Positions 1 to 6,910 of a stretch of 10,206 bases of DNA are shown here, one piece after another (positions within the stretch are counted from its first letter, which is position 1; each line of letters opens with the position of its first letter). The position numbers were made by a program, and so were the translations under genes. The notes beneath the pieces were generated by a model. It searched no databases. It was not told the DNA's origin and was given only the letters and a program-made list of their open reading frames with translations. The DNA lies in the NCBI GenBank assembly GCA_014874425.1, contig JACWAG010000028.1:1-10206 (forward strand), in the 5' to 3' direction. This DNA is from Syntrophaceae bacterium. Lineage in GTDB: Bacteria; Desulfobacterota; Desulfomonilia; Desulfomonilales; Desulfomonilaceae.

Positions 1-275
1 GCAAGCAGGGGCACATCTTCGATTCTCTTCCTGAGTGGAGGCAACGTTATCGGTACTACGTTCTGTCGATAGTAGAGATCCTCACGGAAACGACCTGCAG
101 CAACCTCCAACGCCAGATCACGGTTCGTCGCAGCTATCAGTCGGAAATCGGAAACCACCGGTCGAGTACCACCTATCCTGACTAGTATGTTCTCCTGCAA
201 AACCCTCAAGAGTTTTACCTGTATGGATTTTGGGATTTCGCCAACTTCGTCGATAAAGAGAGTCCCTCTGTGGCG
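1..275 (-). pseudogene. Sigma-54-dependent activator, AAA+ domain fragment
   Basis: The minus strand translates from about 275 down to the window edge as a central piece of a sigma-54 interaction (NtrC-type AAA+) domain. Visible in order are the Walker B segment GTLFIDEVGEIP, the helix KLLRVLQE, the strand VRIGGTRPV, the sensor I segment RLIAATNRDL, and the arginine-finger region FREDLYYRQNVVPITLPPLRKR. These match the family closely and have no internal stop. The N-terminal sensor domain, Walker A and GAFTGA loop, which should lie at higher coordinates, are missing: similarity stops near 270-280, where an integrase reading frame begins on the other strand. The gene has therefore lost its 5' part. 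The C-terminal HTH would lie left of the window and was not seen. A headless fragment cannot hydrolyse ATP, so this is probably a remnant. Its original target operon is unknown. Confidence 0.85.
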
Positions 276-279
276 GATC

Positions 280-699
280 ATTACTCTCGGGCCGGAGGAA
301 ACGAAAGAAGGGAAGTGGAAGAAAGTGCCCATCCACCTTGATCTGATACCAGTGCTGGAAGATGTTTTTCGGCTAATCGCTCTTGGGAATGATACGCTCT
401 TTTTAATTCAAGGACGCGCGCCACATCCTCACTCCATTTAAAATGCATGGAGAAGGAAGGTTGCGAGGCTTGGTCTTCAATCCATGCCTAGGTTCTACGA
501 CCTGAGGCACACATGGAAAACCAATGCTAGACGATCCGGTATGGACTCAGAAATCAGAGAACGTATCTTAGGCCACCGCCCCAAAAGTTTAAGTGTGTCT
601 GAGCGTTATAGCTTGATTTCAGATCAGGAACTCATAAAGGCCGTAGACTTGATGAGATTTGATCACGGCGAAACAGAGATTCTCGTAGCGACCGGCTAG
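280..699 (+). pseudogene. Tyrosine recombinase (phage-type integrase), truncated and interrupted
   Basis: One frame carries the C-terminal half of a phage-type integrase. It starts abruptly at LGPEETKEGKWKKVPIHLDL, reads through LFLIQGRAPHPHSI, meets TAA at 439-441, and continues in the same frame with NAWRRKVARLGLQ, then FYDLRHTWKTNARRSGMD, RERILGHR and SVSERY. The Arg of DLRHT, the His of LGH and the nucleophilic Tyr of SERY are all visible. The HxxR histidine reads Tyr (TAC at 496-498, one base from CAC). The stop falls where related integrases usually have Lys (AAA to TAA, one base). The N-terminal SAM-like domain and the first catalytic Arg are absent, because the upstream sequence is the opposite-strand sigma-54 activator. 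Truncation, a nonsense codon and a changed catalytic residue together mark a dead gene. It converges on the tRNA-Val remnant about 110 bp away, its probable ancestral target. The family call is firm; the exact left boundary is approximate. Confidence 0.88.
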
Positions 700-749
700 A
701 CAAACCATTCATGAGCGCATGTGATAAAGAAGTGATAAAAATGTTTTCA

Positions 750-793
750 CAAAAAAAGTCAGGATGTAGTTTGAAGACGTAACATCCTGACTT
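750..793 (-). terminator. Rho-independent terminator behind the tRNA-Val remnant
   Basis: A perfect 12-bp stem (AAGTCAGGATGT at 756-767 pairing with ACATCCTGACTT at 782-793) has a 14-nt loop. On the minus strand it is followed at once by seven T residues (A-run at 751-757 on the plus strand). It lies 13 bases past the tRNA CCA end, in the right orientation to terminate tRNA transcription. On the plus strand no T-run follows the stem, so it is directional. Confidence 0.8.
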
Positions 794-806
794 CATGAGA
801 TTTATT

Positions 807-887
807 TGGTAGGCGGGAGAGGTTTTGAACCTCCGACCCCTGCCGTGTGAAGGCACATATCTGATAACTCTATAACTGGCTACGCCT
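807..887 (-). tRNA. tRNA-Val(CAC) remnant and probable integrase attachment site
   Basis: Read on the minus strand, the 3' half is a good tRNA. The anticodon loop is TTCACAC (anticodon CAC at 847-849) and pairs 28-31/39-42 of its stem are intact. A five-pair T stem follows with loop TTCAAAA, then the acceptor strand CCCGCCT, discriminator A and an encoded CCA at 807-809. The 5' half (about 856-887) begins AGGCG, which still pairs with CGCCT, but continues TAGCCAGTTATAG without a proper D stem. Two acceptor pairs are lost and the region is too long. The sharp change near 855 suggests either an att core of about 49 bp (807-855) copied from an intact tRNA during integration, or a decayed pseudogene. 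The neighbouring integrase remnant supports the att reading. It is unlikely to yield a working tRNA. Val-CAC identity rests on the anticodon alone. Confidence 0.6.
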
Positions 888-1585
888 TGATTTCATTGAA
901 GATATAAAGCACTTTTGAACACTATTGGTCACTCTTAAGCGCTATGGTTACGTCAAAAGCGACGCCAAAATGACGTTACTTTTTGAGATTGGATGGAGAA
1001 AACAATATCAGGCAAGTTCTGTTGGCAAGAACCTTCACAGTCTGATATCGATCTCCCCTACCCCACCATCGGAACACACTTCATTCGGGGGCTAAAACAA
1101 GCAAAACATTTTTGTGGCGTGGCAAACTGTCGCCGCATATTTCGCGTCTACAACGCGACCTGGGCGCGGAGCTGATTTATGTGAGGAAAGATAGCATAGA
1201 CGTCAGAAAATCGCGTGGCTTTGACCTGGGAGGGGAGATTTGACGTGACGGTAACAGGAGATGAATATAAAGTCTCTTTGTCGTTTTCGCCGCTCCTTTT
1301 AATCTGATTAGTTTGGAGCAGCTTATGCACCCAAGCCAGTGTCCTCTATTTTCAGGCCATTATACTTGATCCTCTGACTCAAATGGAGTAATTCTCATTG
1401 TGGGGCGTTCTCCTTGTGCGATCTTTTGTTGCCAATACTTGGATAGCACATTAAACGCCCCTTCGTGAGACTATTCTACCGATTTAGTTAGCTTTTTGCC
1501 ATCGTTATCAACTACGAAAGTTGAGTTACTTTATAGAACGGCCTCCTCAATTCTCAACAGGGGGCACTATTTAAGTGTCGAGCAA
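888..1585. other. 698-bp stretch without a convincing gene
   Basis: No frame here gives a recognisable protein, and no RNA gene is seen. The short open frames (993-1175 plus, 1148-1330 minus) lack ribosome-binding sites and protein-like composition. One minus-strand stretch, 1470-1360, reads SHEGAFNVLSKYWQQKIAQG before a stop further on and looks more protein-like. It has no start codon and I do not recognise it. No clear terminator was found behind the acyl-CoA dehydrogenase stop codon at 1586-1588. The stretch is probably decayed sequence between the integration scar and the operon end. Confidence 0.5.
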
Positions 1586-2836
1586 CTACAACCTGCGCGG
1601 ATAAGTGCGCGCGACCTTGTTCCCTCCAACCACGGAAATGGTGTCATTGGACCCATCGCAGATGAGCGTTGTGCGGGCGTCCCTGAAAAACTTTTCAACA
1701 GCATATTCTTTTGTAATCCCGTTCCCTCCCAAGATCTGAATTGCATCGCTGGTAACTTCCAGGGCAGTCTGAGTACCGAAGGTCTTAGCTGCCATTGCGT
1801 ATTCTATTAGGCGCTTCTCAGGGTTCGTCGGAAACGACCAATTATAAACAAAAGCCGCTCGACATATTTGCCTACTGGCCTCCAGCTTCCGGAACATGTC
1901 AAAAAGTTTATTCTGGACACTGGAGTGCTCAATGAGCCGTTTTCCACCCTGGACTCGTTCGCGAGCATAGGTTAAAGCTTCATCAAAAGCCGCTCGGGCC
2001 AAACCATTAGCCCAGGTGCCCACCATGGGAAGAGTGATACATAAATGAGCTTCCAAAGCGGCCTCATAATTATCCGGTGCCACAATTAAATAATCCTTGG
2101 ACACGCGGACATTGTCGAAAAAAACTTCTCCTTGGCAGAGGTCCCTCGCCCCCACTTTGTCTACGGGCTTACCCTTGGAGATACCCGGAAGATCCGCGTT
2201 GAAGATAAAAATGCCGCCGCCGGCATGACCCATAGAAGAATCAATCTGGCACATTAACAAAATGTGATTGGCAAGGGGGCCATTAGACACCCAGGCTGAC
2301 TTCTGGCCGTTAATCACATAATCATTCCCATCCCGGCGAGCTCGGCACTGAGCCCCAATGCTCGGATCGCGAAAGCAAGGATAACCCACTGCCAAGGTAT
2401 CAGAACCATGGTCAGGCTCCGTAATAGCCCAGCAACCGATATAACCCCCATCGGTGCACTTGCAGTAGGGAATGGTGAATTCTTTGATGTGATCTTCGGT
2501 TCCTCCCATGGCCACCGCAGCGTCCAGGCTGGTGTTGAGTGCTAGTGTCAATCCGAAGCTCCCCCACGCCAATTCCTCCATGACAATCTGAATCTGTAAT
2601 GGAGTTAGGCCTGGACCACCGAAGTCCTCGGGATATGGGAGCTTATGATAGCCCAGTTCGTAGGCTTTTCGCATGAAATCCCAAAATGGTGATTCGGCCG
2701 CGTATGCCTCATCCGGAGTCATCTTATCAAGCTTTACTGAGACCGGTCTCATGACCTCTCTGGCAAACTTGCTGGCGGCTTCCCTTAAGGCGATGTCTTC
2801 CGAGGATAAGTTCAGGTTAAGATCAAAGTAGTCCAT
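1586..2836 (-). CDS. Acyl-CoA dehydrogenase with Asp at the catalytic-base position
   Basis: This 416-residue protein has the usual length and layout of the FAD-dependent acyl-CoA dehydrogenase family: an N-terminal helical domain (about 1-130), a middle beta domain with the flavin-contacting segment WAITEPDHGSDT (136-147), and a C-terminal helical domain with DAIQILGGNGITKEY (364-378) and FFRDARTTLICDGSND (383-398). It should oxidise an acyl-CoA to the enoyl-CoA and pass electrons to an electron-transfer flavoprotein, which is not encoded here. The motif that reads YEGT in medium-chain enzymes, where Glu is the catalytic base, reads CDGS here, putting Asp394 (codon 1655-1657) at that place. 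The alternative helix-G Glu of isovaleryl-CoA dehydrogenases does not align either: Thr occupies that position. The start ATG is preceded by AGGAGG at seven bases. It is the last gene of the operon, 119 bp after the VOC gene. Substrate unknown. Confidence 0.95.
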   Translation of the reverse strand: MDYFDLNLNLSSEDIALREAASKFAREVMRPVSVKLDKMTPDEAYAAESPFWDFMRKAYELGYHKLPYPEDFGGPGLTPLQIQIVMEELAWGSFGLTLALNTSLDAAVAMGGTEDHIKEFTIPYCKCTDGGYIGCWAITEPDHGSDTLAVGYPCFRDPSIGAQCRARRDGNDYVINGQKSAWVSNGPLANHILLMCQIDSSMGHAGGGIFIFNADLPGISKGKPVDKVGARDLCQGEVFFDNVRVSKDYLIVAPDNYEAALEAHLCITLPMVGTWANGLARAAFDEALTYARERVQGGKRLIEHSSVQNKLFDMFRKLEASRQICRAAFVYNWSFPTNPEKRLIEYAMAAKTFGTQTALEVTSDAIQILGGNGITKEYAVEKFFRDARTTLICDGSNDTISVVGGNKVARTYPRRL

Positions 2837-2955
2837 GGTTCTTCCTCCTATTTTGGTGTGGTTGAGATTCGATCAACCGACTTTCGTCCTTTTCCCACTC
2901 GCTTTCCGGACTATCAAACCAAATGGCTTCAGGCGTGCGCCCGCAACCCACAACG

Positions 2956-3348
2956 CTACTTGGGCTCTATGATCTCCATTAGCAGGCCTAAGTTGCTCTT
3001 CGGGTGTATGAATGCAGCCTTGAAGTCGTCGGTATCAGCCTCTGACATCACTCTCAATCCGTTAGCCTTAAGTCCACTGATGACCTTGTCAAACTGATCC
3101 ACCTGAAGAGAGACATGATGAATCCCCTGTCCTCTATTGTCGATGAACTTGGCGATCAGTCCTTCCCGATCCGTGCTGGCCATCAGCTCAAAGTGAGCAC
3201 CACCAACTTTAACGAAGGCTGATTTGATTTTCTGATCCTCATAAGTAGTGCGGGATATGAGTACGCCACCGAAAGCGTTCTCGAAGAATTCAACAGCCTC
3301 GTCCAAGTTCTTTACAGCTACTCCGATGTGGTTGAATCTCTTGATCAT
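2956..3348 (-). CDS. VOC-family protein, methylmalonyl-CoA epimerase-like
   Basis: This 130-residue protein has two beta-alpha-beta-beta-beta modules typical of the vicinal oxygen chelate fold. Metal-ligand positions are visible and symmetric: His7 in FNHIGVAV, Glu54 in HFELMAS, His78 in IHHVSLQVD and Glu125 in LLMEIIEP. Length and pattern match methylmalonyl-CoA epimerase, which interconverts C2 epimers of methylmalonyl-CoA. No mutase or carboxylase is encoded nearby, so the real substrate may be another 2-branched acyl-CoA made in this pathway. The start ATG at 3346-3348 was chosen because an AGAGGTGG ribosome-binding site precedes it and the fold begins there. An in-frame upstream start at 3462 would overlap the thiolase and add 38 unlikely residues. 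It lies 70 bp after the thiolase gene. The fold is certain; the exact activity is an inference. Confidence 0.9.
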   Translation of the reverse strand: MIKRFNHIGVAVKNLDEAVEFFENAFGGVLISRTTYEDQKIKSAFVKVGGAHFELMASTDREGLIAKFIDNRGQGIHHVSLQVDQFDKVISGLKANGLRVMSEADTDDFKAAFIHPKSNLGLLMEIIEPK

Positions 3349-3418
3349 TTGCCACCTCTTCTCATTATGTTGTCGACCGTTTACACACATGTTGCCCGGT
3401 AGATTACCGAATGAACTG

Positions 3419-4567
3419 TCACCTCGCGAGGATGTGAATACTGGCGTTAACCCCATGTTCAAGTCCGGTCACCAGTCCACCGAGCATTTGCGCCAGCCCA
3501 ACTGTAGCCTTGGGTGTCTGCCTTTCTCCTGCCTCACCCCGCAGATGCAACACTACCTCACAGATGGTACGCACCCCTGAGGCGCTGAGCGGATGTCCTA
3601 GTGCTAATAGGCCGCCACTCGGGTTAACAGGTATTCTGCCCCCTATCTTTGTCGCACCGGATCTGAGCAACTCCAGACCTTTGGTGGGCTCGCATAACAT
3701 GAGGTCCTCGTAGCGCAGGATTTCTTCATTTGCAAAGGCGTCGTGCATCTCCACCAGGTCGATATCTTTTGGATCAACCCCGGCCATTTCATAGGCCATC
3801 TTTGCAACCTTTGTCCCAACCGGCGACACACAAATATCTTCCTGAAGATATTCGTAGTCCCCGCTCAATAGCGTGGACGCCAGCACTTTTACAGGTTTTG
3901 TAGTATGTCTCCTCGCCACGTCCATGCAACAGAGAATCGCTGCTGCAGCACCATCTGTATTTGGGCAGCACATAAGCAGAGTTATGGGATCACAGATCAT
4001 TCGGGAGTTGAGGATTTCCTCTACGCTGAACTCTTTCTTGTATTGGGCTTGAGGGTTCAAGCAACCATGATGATGGTTCTTCACCGATACCAATGCAAAA
4101 TCTGCCGGTGTAGCTCCATACTCCTCCATTTGTCTTCTGGCAACCATGGCGAATACACTGGGCATGGTCATGCCCAGGTGTCCGTCCAGATCATCCTTCT
4201 CGGGCGGAATGAGTTTCCCGGCGATCGGACTCGTCGTCATTGACTCCACCCCTATTGCTAAACCCACGTCGTAGCGGCCGTCGGCTATTTCCTTCCATAC
4301 CCCTCTGAAGGCAGTGGAACCCCCAGCACATGCATTTTCCACATTGATCATTTCCAGGGCCCTTATACCTACCTCCTTGCATACGGCCTGTGCGGTACAA
4401 TTTGTATCGTAGTTTCTTGCGGCGTAGGTTACTTGGATATCCTTCGGCGGGATACGGCAATCGGCAAGCGCCGCTGCAACAGCCTCGCCGCCAAGGGATG
4501 CAGCGCTTCTGTTCGGGAACTTTCCGAATACGCTCTGTCCTATCCCGATTACAGCCACTTCTCTCAT
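3419..4567 (-). CDS. SCP-x type thiolase (acyl-CoA acyltransferase)
   Basis: This 382-residue protein belongs to the thiolase group related to sterol carrier protein x and the BbsB subunit. The nucleophile is Cys80 in NVENACAGGS. His275 lies in VEMHDAF, where classical thiolases have NEAF, and His325 in GGLLALGHPLSASG is the GHP histidine. The second cysteine of classical thiolases has no counterpart: the segment reads GLAQMLGG. Retained Cys80 and His325 favour genuine thiolysis of a 3-ketoacyl-CoA over the retro-aldol activity of Ltp2-type relatives. The DUF35 gene immediately upstream is the usual partner subunit. ATG at 4565-4567 was chosen because the conserved MREVAVIGIGQSVFG starts there with GAAGGA upstream. 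Earlier starts (4576, 4639) add non-conserved residues and are poorly placed for a ribosome-binding site. Substrate chain and branching cannot be read from the sequence. Confidence 0.93.
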   Translation of the reverse strand: MREVAVIGIGQSVFGKFPNRSAASLGGEAVAAALADCRIPPKDIQVTYAARNYDTNCTAQAVCKEVGIRALEMINVENACAGGSTAFRGVWKEIADGRYDVGLAIGVESMTTSPIAGKLIPPEKDDLDGHLGMTMPSVFAMVARRQMEEYGATPADFALVSVKNHHHGCLNPQAQYKKEFSVEEILNSRMICDPITLLMCCPNTDGAAAAILCCMDVARRHTTKPVKVLASTLLSGDYEYLQEDICVSPVGTKVAKMAYEMAGVDPKDIDLVEMHDAFANEEILRYEDLMLCEPTKGLELLRSGATKIGGRIPVNPSGGLLALGHPLSASGVRTICEVVLHLRGEAGERQTPKATVGLAQMLGGLVTGLEHGVNASIHILAR

Positions 4568-4590
4568 GAAACACATCCTTCTATTACGGC

Positions 4591-4624
4591 CAAGAGTCCT
4601 AATGCTCAAGACCAGAGACTCTTG
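4591..4624. repeat. Inverted repeat between the DUF35 and thiolase genes
   Basis: CAAGAGTC at 4591-4598 and GACTCTTG at 4617-4624 form an 8-bp stem with an 18-nt loop inside the 76-bp spacer. No T-run follows on the minus strand, so it is not a standard terminator. It could affect mRNA stability between two genes expected to act as one complex, or be chance. Confidence 0.35.
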
Positions 4625-4643
4625 TTGGAGAATCAACATTTGA

Positions 4644-5033
4644 CTATGCGGGCTTAAATTTATAACCGATAATCAACTTGCCATCTTCCTGCCAGAGTTC
4701 TTCAATTACCACTGCCATGTCCATGCCTATCCGAAAGGTGTCGGCCTCCGTCAGTTTGAGAGGGGCAAAGACCCGTACGCCTTCTGGCAAATCGACTAAC
4801 CCTACCGCGTAAGGCGGCTGAAAGTGTGTTGAGGGCATACGGCCGATAGTGTAGGAGTAAAGCTTGCCACGCTTGCTGAGTGCCACTTCTTCCACGTTTG
4901 TACCAAAGCAACTGAAGCAAAAACTCGCTTTTGGAAAATAGACTTTCCCACAAGAGGCGCATTTGTTGCCAAGCAATCGGCCGCCCTCAGCATCGTCAAA
5001 AAGACCTTCCCTGACAATAACCGCGTCAACCAT
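4644..5033 (-). CDS. DUF35 Zn-ribbon/OB-fold protein, thiolase partner subunit
   Basis: This 129-residue protein has a rubredoxin-like Zn ribbon with Cys25-x2-Cys28 and Cys39-x2-Cys42 (KCASCGKVYFPKASFCFSC), then an OB-fold domain with GKLYSYTIGR, PPYAVGLVDLPEGVRVFAPL and a C-terminal strand GKLIIGYKFKP. Such proteins bind SCP-x type thiolases tightly. Known cases are the BbsA subunit of benzoylsuccinyl-CoA thiolase, the bridge between thiolase and HMG-CoA synthase in archaea, and the partner of Ltp2 aldolase. By that precedent it should form a complex with the next gene's product and shape CoA-ester access; it is not an enzyme on its own. The start ATG follows AAGGAGGAG at a short spacing. 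It sits 37 bp after the ligase gene. The family assignment is firm, the role inferred. Confidence 0.92.
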   Translation of the reverse strand: MVDAVIVREGLFDDAEGGRLLGNKCASCGKVYFPKASFCFSCFGTNVEEVALSKRGKLYSYTIGRMPSTHFQPPYAVGLVDLPEGVRVFAPLKLTEADTFRIGMDMAVVIEELWQEDGKLIIGYKFKPA

Positions 5034-5070
5034 AATCTCCTCCTTACATTCAATGCCGGGTAACTTAAAG

Positions 5071-6675
5071 TTACTTTTTCAGCTTGTACCCTGTCTTTTC
5101 CCTGTCCCAAGCGTCAGGCGTGATGCCTCTCTCCCTCAACTTGGTCTTTTCGACCTTACCTGTAGGCGTTTTGGGCAAGTTTTGTACAAACTCAACATAT
5201 CGAGGGACAGCGAAATAGGGCATCCTCTCTTCGCAAAACGCAAGCAACTCCTCTGGAGCCAGTTGTTCGCCTTTCTTCAGCACAACTACAATCTTAACCT
5301 CATCCTCCGCCTCTTCTGACCGGACCCCTATTGCAGCGGATTCGCTCACCTGAGAATGGGCGTTAACCGAACGTTCAACTTCGAATGAAGAGATGTTCTC
5401 TCCGCGTCTTCGGATATAATCCTTTATCCGATCTACGAAGAATAGATAACCCTCTTCATCCAAGTAGCCGGCGTCCCCGGTATGATAGAAATGGTTTCTT
5501 ACCAGTTCGACAGTTTTATCCGGCATGTTGTAGTAACCTAACGACGTCGTCCAAGGCACTCTGCCTTGGGCTACAATTTCCCCTACAGTTCCGGCAGGTA
5601 CGGGAAAGTCATCGTCGTCCACAATTCTGATCTCGAAACTGCTGGTCGCTCTTCCACAAGAACCAATTTTGGGTCTGTCGTAGGGGTTGTAGGTGATAAT
5701 GGCCAGCTCTGTCAGGCCATAACCTTCCACAATCTTCAGATCATACCTTTTCTCAAAATCCTGGTATATTGCCGTAGGCATAGGAAAAGCGGCACAAACC
5801 CTCACAGGATTGTCGCTGTCATTAGCTTTCCGAGGCTGACTGTATATGAAGTTAGCGGTCGCACCAAGAGAGTTGAACACGGTAGCTTTTGCTTTTCTGA
5901 TCTGGTCCCAAAAACGACTAGCGCTGAATCTTTCGTAAATGACCGCCTTTGCCCCTAGCAGAAGCGCGGGATATACGCATAAGATCCTGGCATTGGCATG
6001 GAACAAAGGCAAACATGTGTACAGAATATCCTCGGATGTAGCCCCAATTGCATCGATATACTCACGGGCGCTAAAATAGACCATAGAGTGAGGTTCCATG
6101 CACCCCTTTGCCGGACCAGTGGTTCCGGAGGTATATATGATCATCTGAGGATCACTAGCCTTAGTGGCCACGAGGGGAGTTTCAGGAGAGCCTTTGGCCA
6201 GGTCTTGATAATCGCTCAGCTCGAATCTCAGCTTCGGTGTTCCTTGTTTTGCCTCAGTGTTGGGCCAAACGATAACCTTCTCAAGTTTTGTCAAGTCGTT
6301 CTCAATTAACTTTAGCCTGTCGATGAGACCGCGATCTATCACAATGACCTTCGAGTCGGAATTGTTAAGTATATATGAAAGAAAGTTACCTTTGTTTGCC
6401 AGGTTTATTGGCACATCTACGAGGCCTGCTTTTGACACTCCGAACCACAGATGCACGGCTCCCAGACAATTCGGCAGAAAGGTAGCCACCTTATCTCCCT
6501 TTTTCAGTCCGTGGTTAAGAAGCCCGTTTGCGATTCTGTTTGCTGTCTCGTTAACCTCTCGATACGTCAGTTCCTTTCCTTCTTGATATTGGAGAAAAGC
6601 CTTGTCACCACAGGTGTCGGCTTTATCCTCCAGAATTTGTCCCAGACACTGCCGGCTGAACGGATATGCATTCAT
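5071..6675 (-). CDS. AMP-forming acyl-CoA synthetase (CaiC/long-chain-type ligase)
   Basis: This 534-residue ANL-superfamily ligase should activate a carboxylic acid with ATP and CoA, giving acyl-CoA, AMP and pyrophosphate. Core motifs appear in order: the P-loop YTSGTTGPAKG (181-191), EGYGLTE (317-323), the ATP-ribose Asp in YHTGDAGYLDEEGYLFFVDR (397-416), the hinge KDYIRRRGENIS (418-429), and the C-terminal catalytic Lys in PKTPTGKVEK (501-510). All key residues are present. ATG at 6673-6675 (MNAYPFSRQCLGQIL) was chosen because GGAG precedes it by six bases and the conserved domain starts there. The open frame runs 64 codons further to a TTG at 6867 without a ribosome-binding site and with non-conserved content. 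It resembles crotonobetaine/carnitine-CoA ligases in outline, but the substrate cannot be assigned. It is the second full-size gene of the operon and the entry step of the pathway. Confidence 0.94.
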   Translation of the reverse strand: MNAYPFSRQCLGQILEDKADTCGDKAFLQYQEGKELTYREVNETANRIANGLLNHGLKKGDKVATFLPNCLGAVHLWFGVSKAGLVDVPINLANKGNFLSYILNNSDSKVIVIDRGLIDRLKLIENDLTKLEKVIVWPNTEAKQGTPKLRFELSDYQDLAKGSPETPLVATKASDPQMIIYTSGTTGPAKGCMEPHSMVYFSAREYIDAIGATSEDILYTCLPLFHANARILCVYPALLLGAKAVIYERFSASRFWDQIRKAKATVFNSLGATANFIYSQPRKANDSDNPVRVCAAFPMPTAIYQDFEKRYDLKIVEGYGLTELAIITYNPYDRPKIGSCGRATSSFEIRIVDDDDFPVPAGTVGEIVAQGRVPWTTSLGYYNMPDKTVELVRNHFYHTGDAGYLDEEGYLFFVDRIKDYIRRRGENISSFEVERSVNAHSQVSESAAIGVRSEEAEDEVKIVVVLKKGEQLAPEELLAFCEERMPYFAVPRYVEFVQNLPKTPTGKVEKTKLRERGITPDAWDREKTGYKLKK

Positions 6676-6743
6676 CGATGACTCCAAATTATCGCTGTAA
6701 GTAGTGGCGGAATTTTCATCTAGGGCACATTCCTCGTAACGGT

Positions 6744-6910
6744 TCACAGCGGAGATCGCAGAGGCCACAGAGGAATCTCGTATTCCTTTATTGTTTCCGG
6801 AATTAGATGCACACCGCTCGGGCTCACCTTCATGAGTACCTGTATCAAACCGGCTGTGCATCACCAAGTCTTGTGTGGATGATTTAAAAGTCCTTTTTCT
6901 CTGCGGTGAA
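6744..6910. repeat. Two opposed copies of a TTCACCGCAGAG-type dispersed repeat
   Basis: On the plus strand 6744-6775 begins TTCACAGCGGAGATCGCAG and goes on with CAGAG-rich units at a spacing of about eight bases. On the minus strand, from about 6910 leftwards, it reads TTCACCGCAGAGAAAAAGG. Both resemble the TTCACCGCAGAGNCGCAGAG repeats I recall from many environmental bacterial genomes; that recollection was not checked. The copies are imperfect and in opposite orientation. Confidence 0.4.

Noticed and set aside
993..1330. Short open frames on both strands between the tRNA remnant and the operon
   Set aside because: No ribosome-binding sites, no domain, and composition typical of chance frames.
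1496..1810. Plus-strand open frame of 104 codons
   Set aside because: Most of it is antisense to the 3' end of the acyl-CoA dehydrogenase gene. It has no ribosome-binding site and no recognisable domain.
2860..2878. Small inverted repeat GGTTGA/TCAACC before the acyl-CoA dehydrogenase
   Set aside because: Six base pairs only, with no T-run and no conserved partner, so not enough to call a regulatory element.
3349..3462. Longer start for the VOC protein
   Set aside because: It would overlap the thiolase 3' end and add 38 residues outside the fold. The ATG at 3348 has a ribosome-binding site.
6845..6860. CAAACCGGCT upstream of the ligase as a third operator
   Set aside because: It matches only the left half of the palindrome. 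The right half (GTGCATCAC) does not match GTCGGTTTG, so a single half-site is probably chance.
6676..6867. N-terminal extension of the acyl-CoA ligase by 64 residues
   Set aside because: It starts at TTG without a ribosome-binding site, has low-complexity non-conserved content and crosses a repeat. The internal ATG at 6675 has GGAG and begins the conserved domain.
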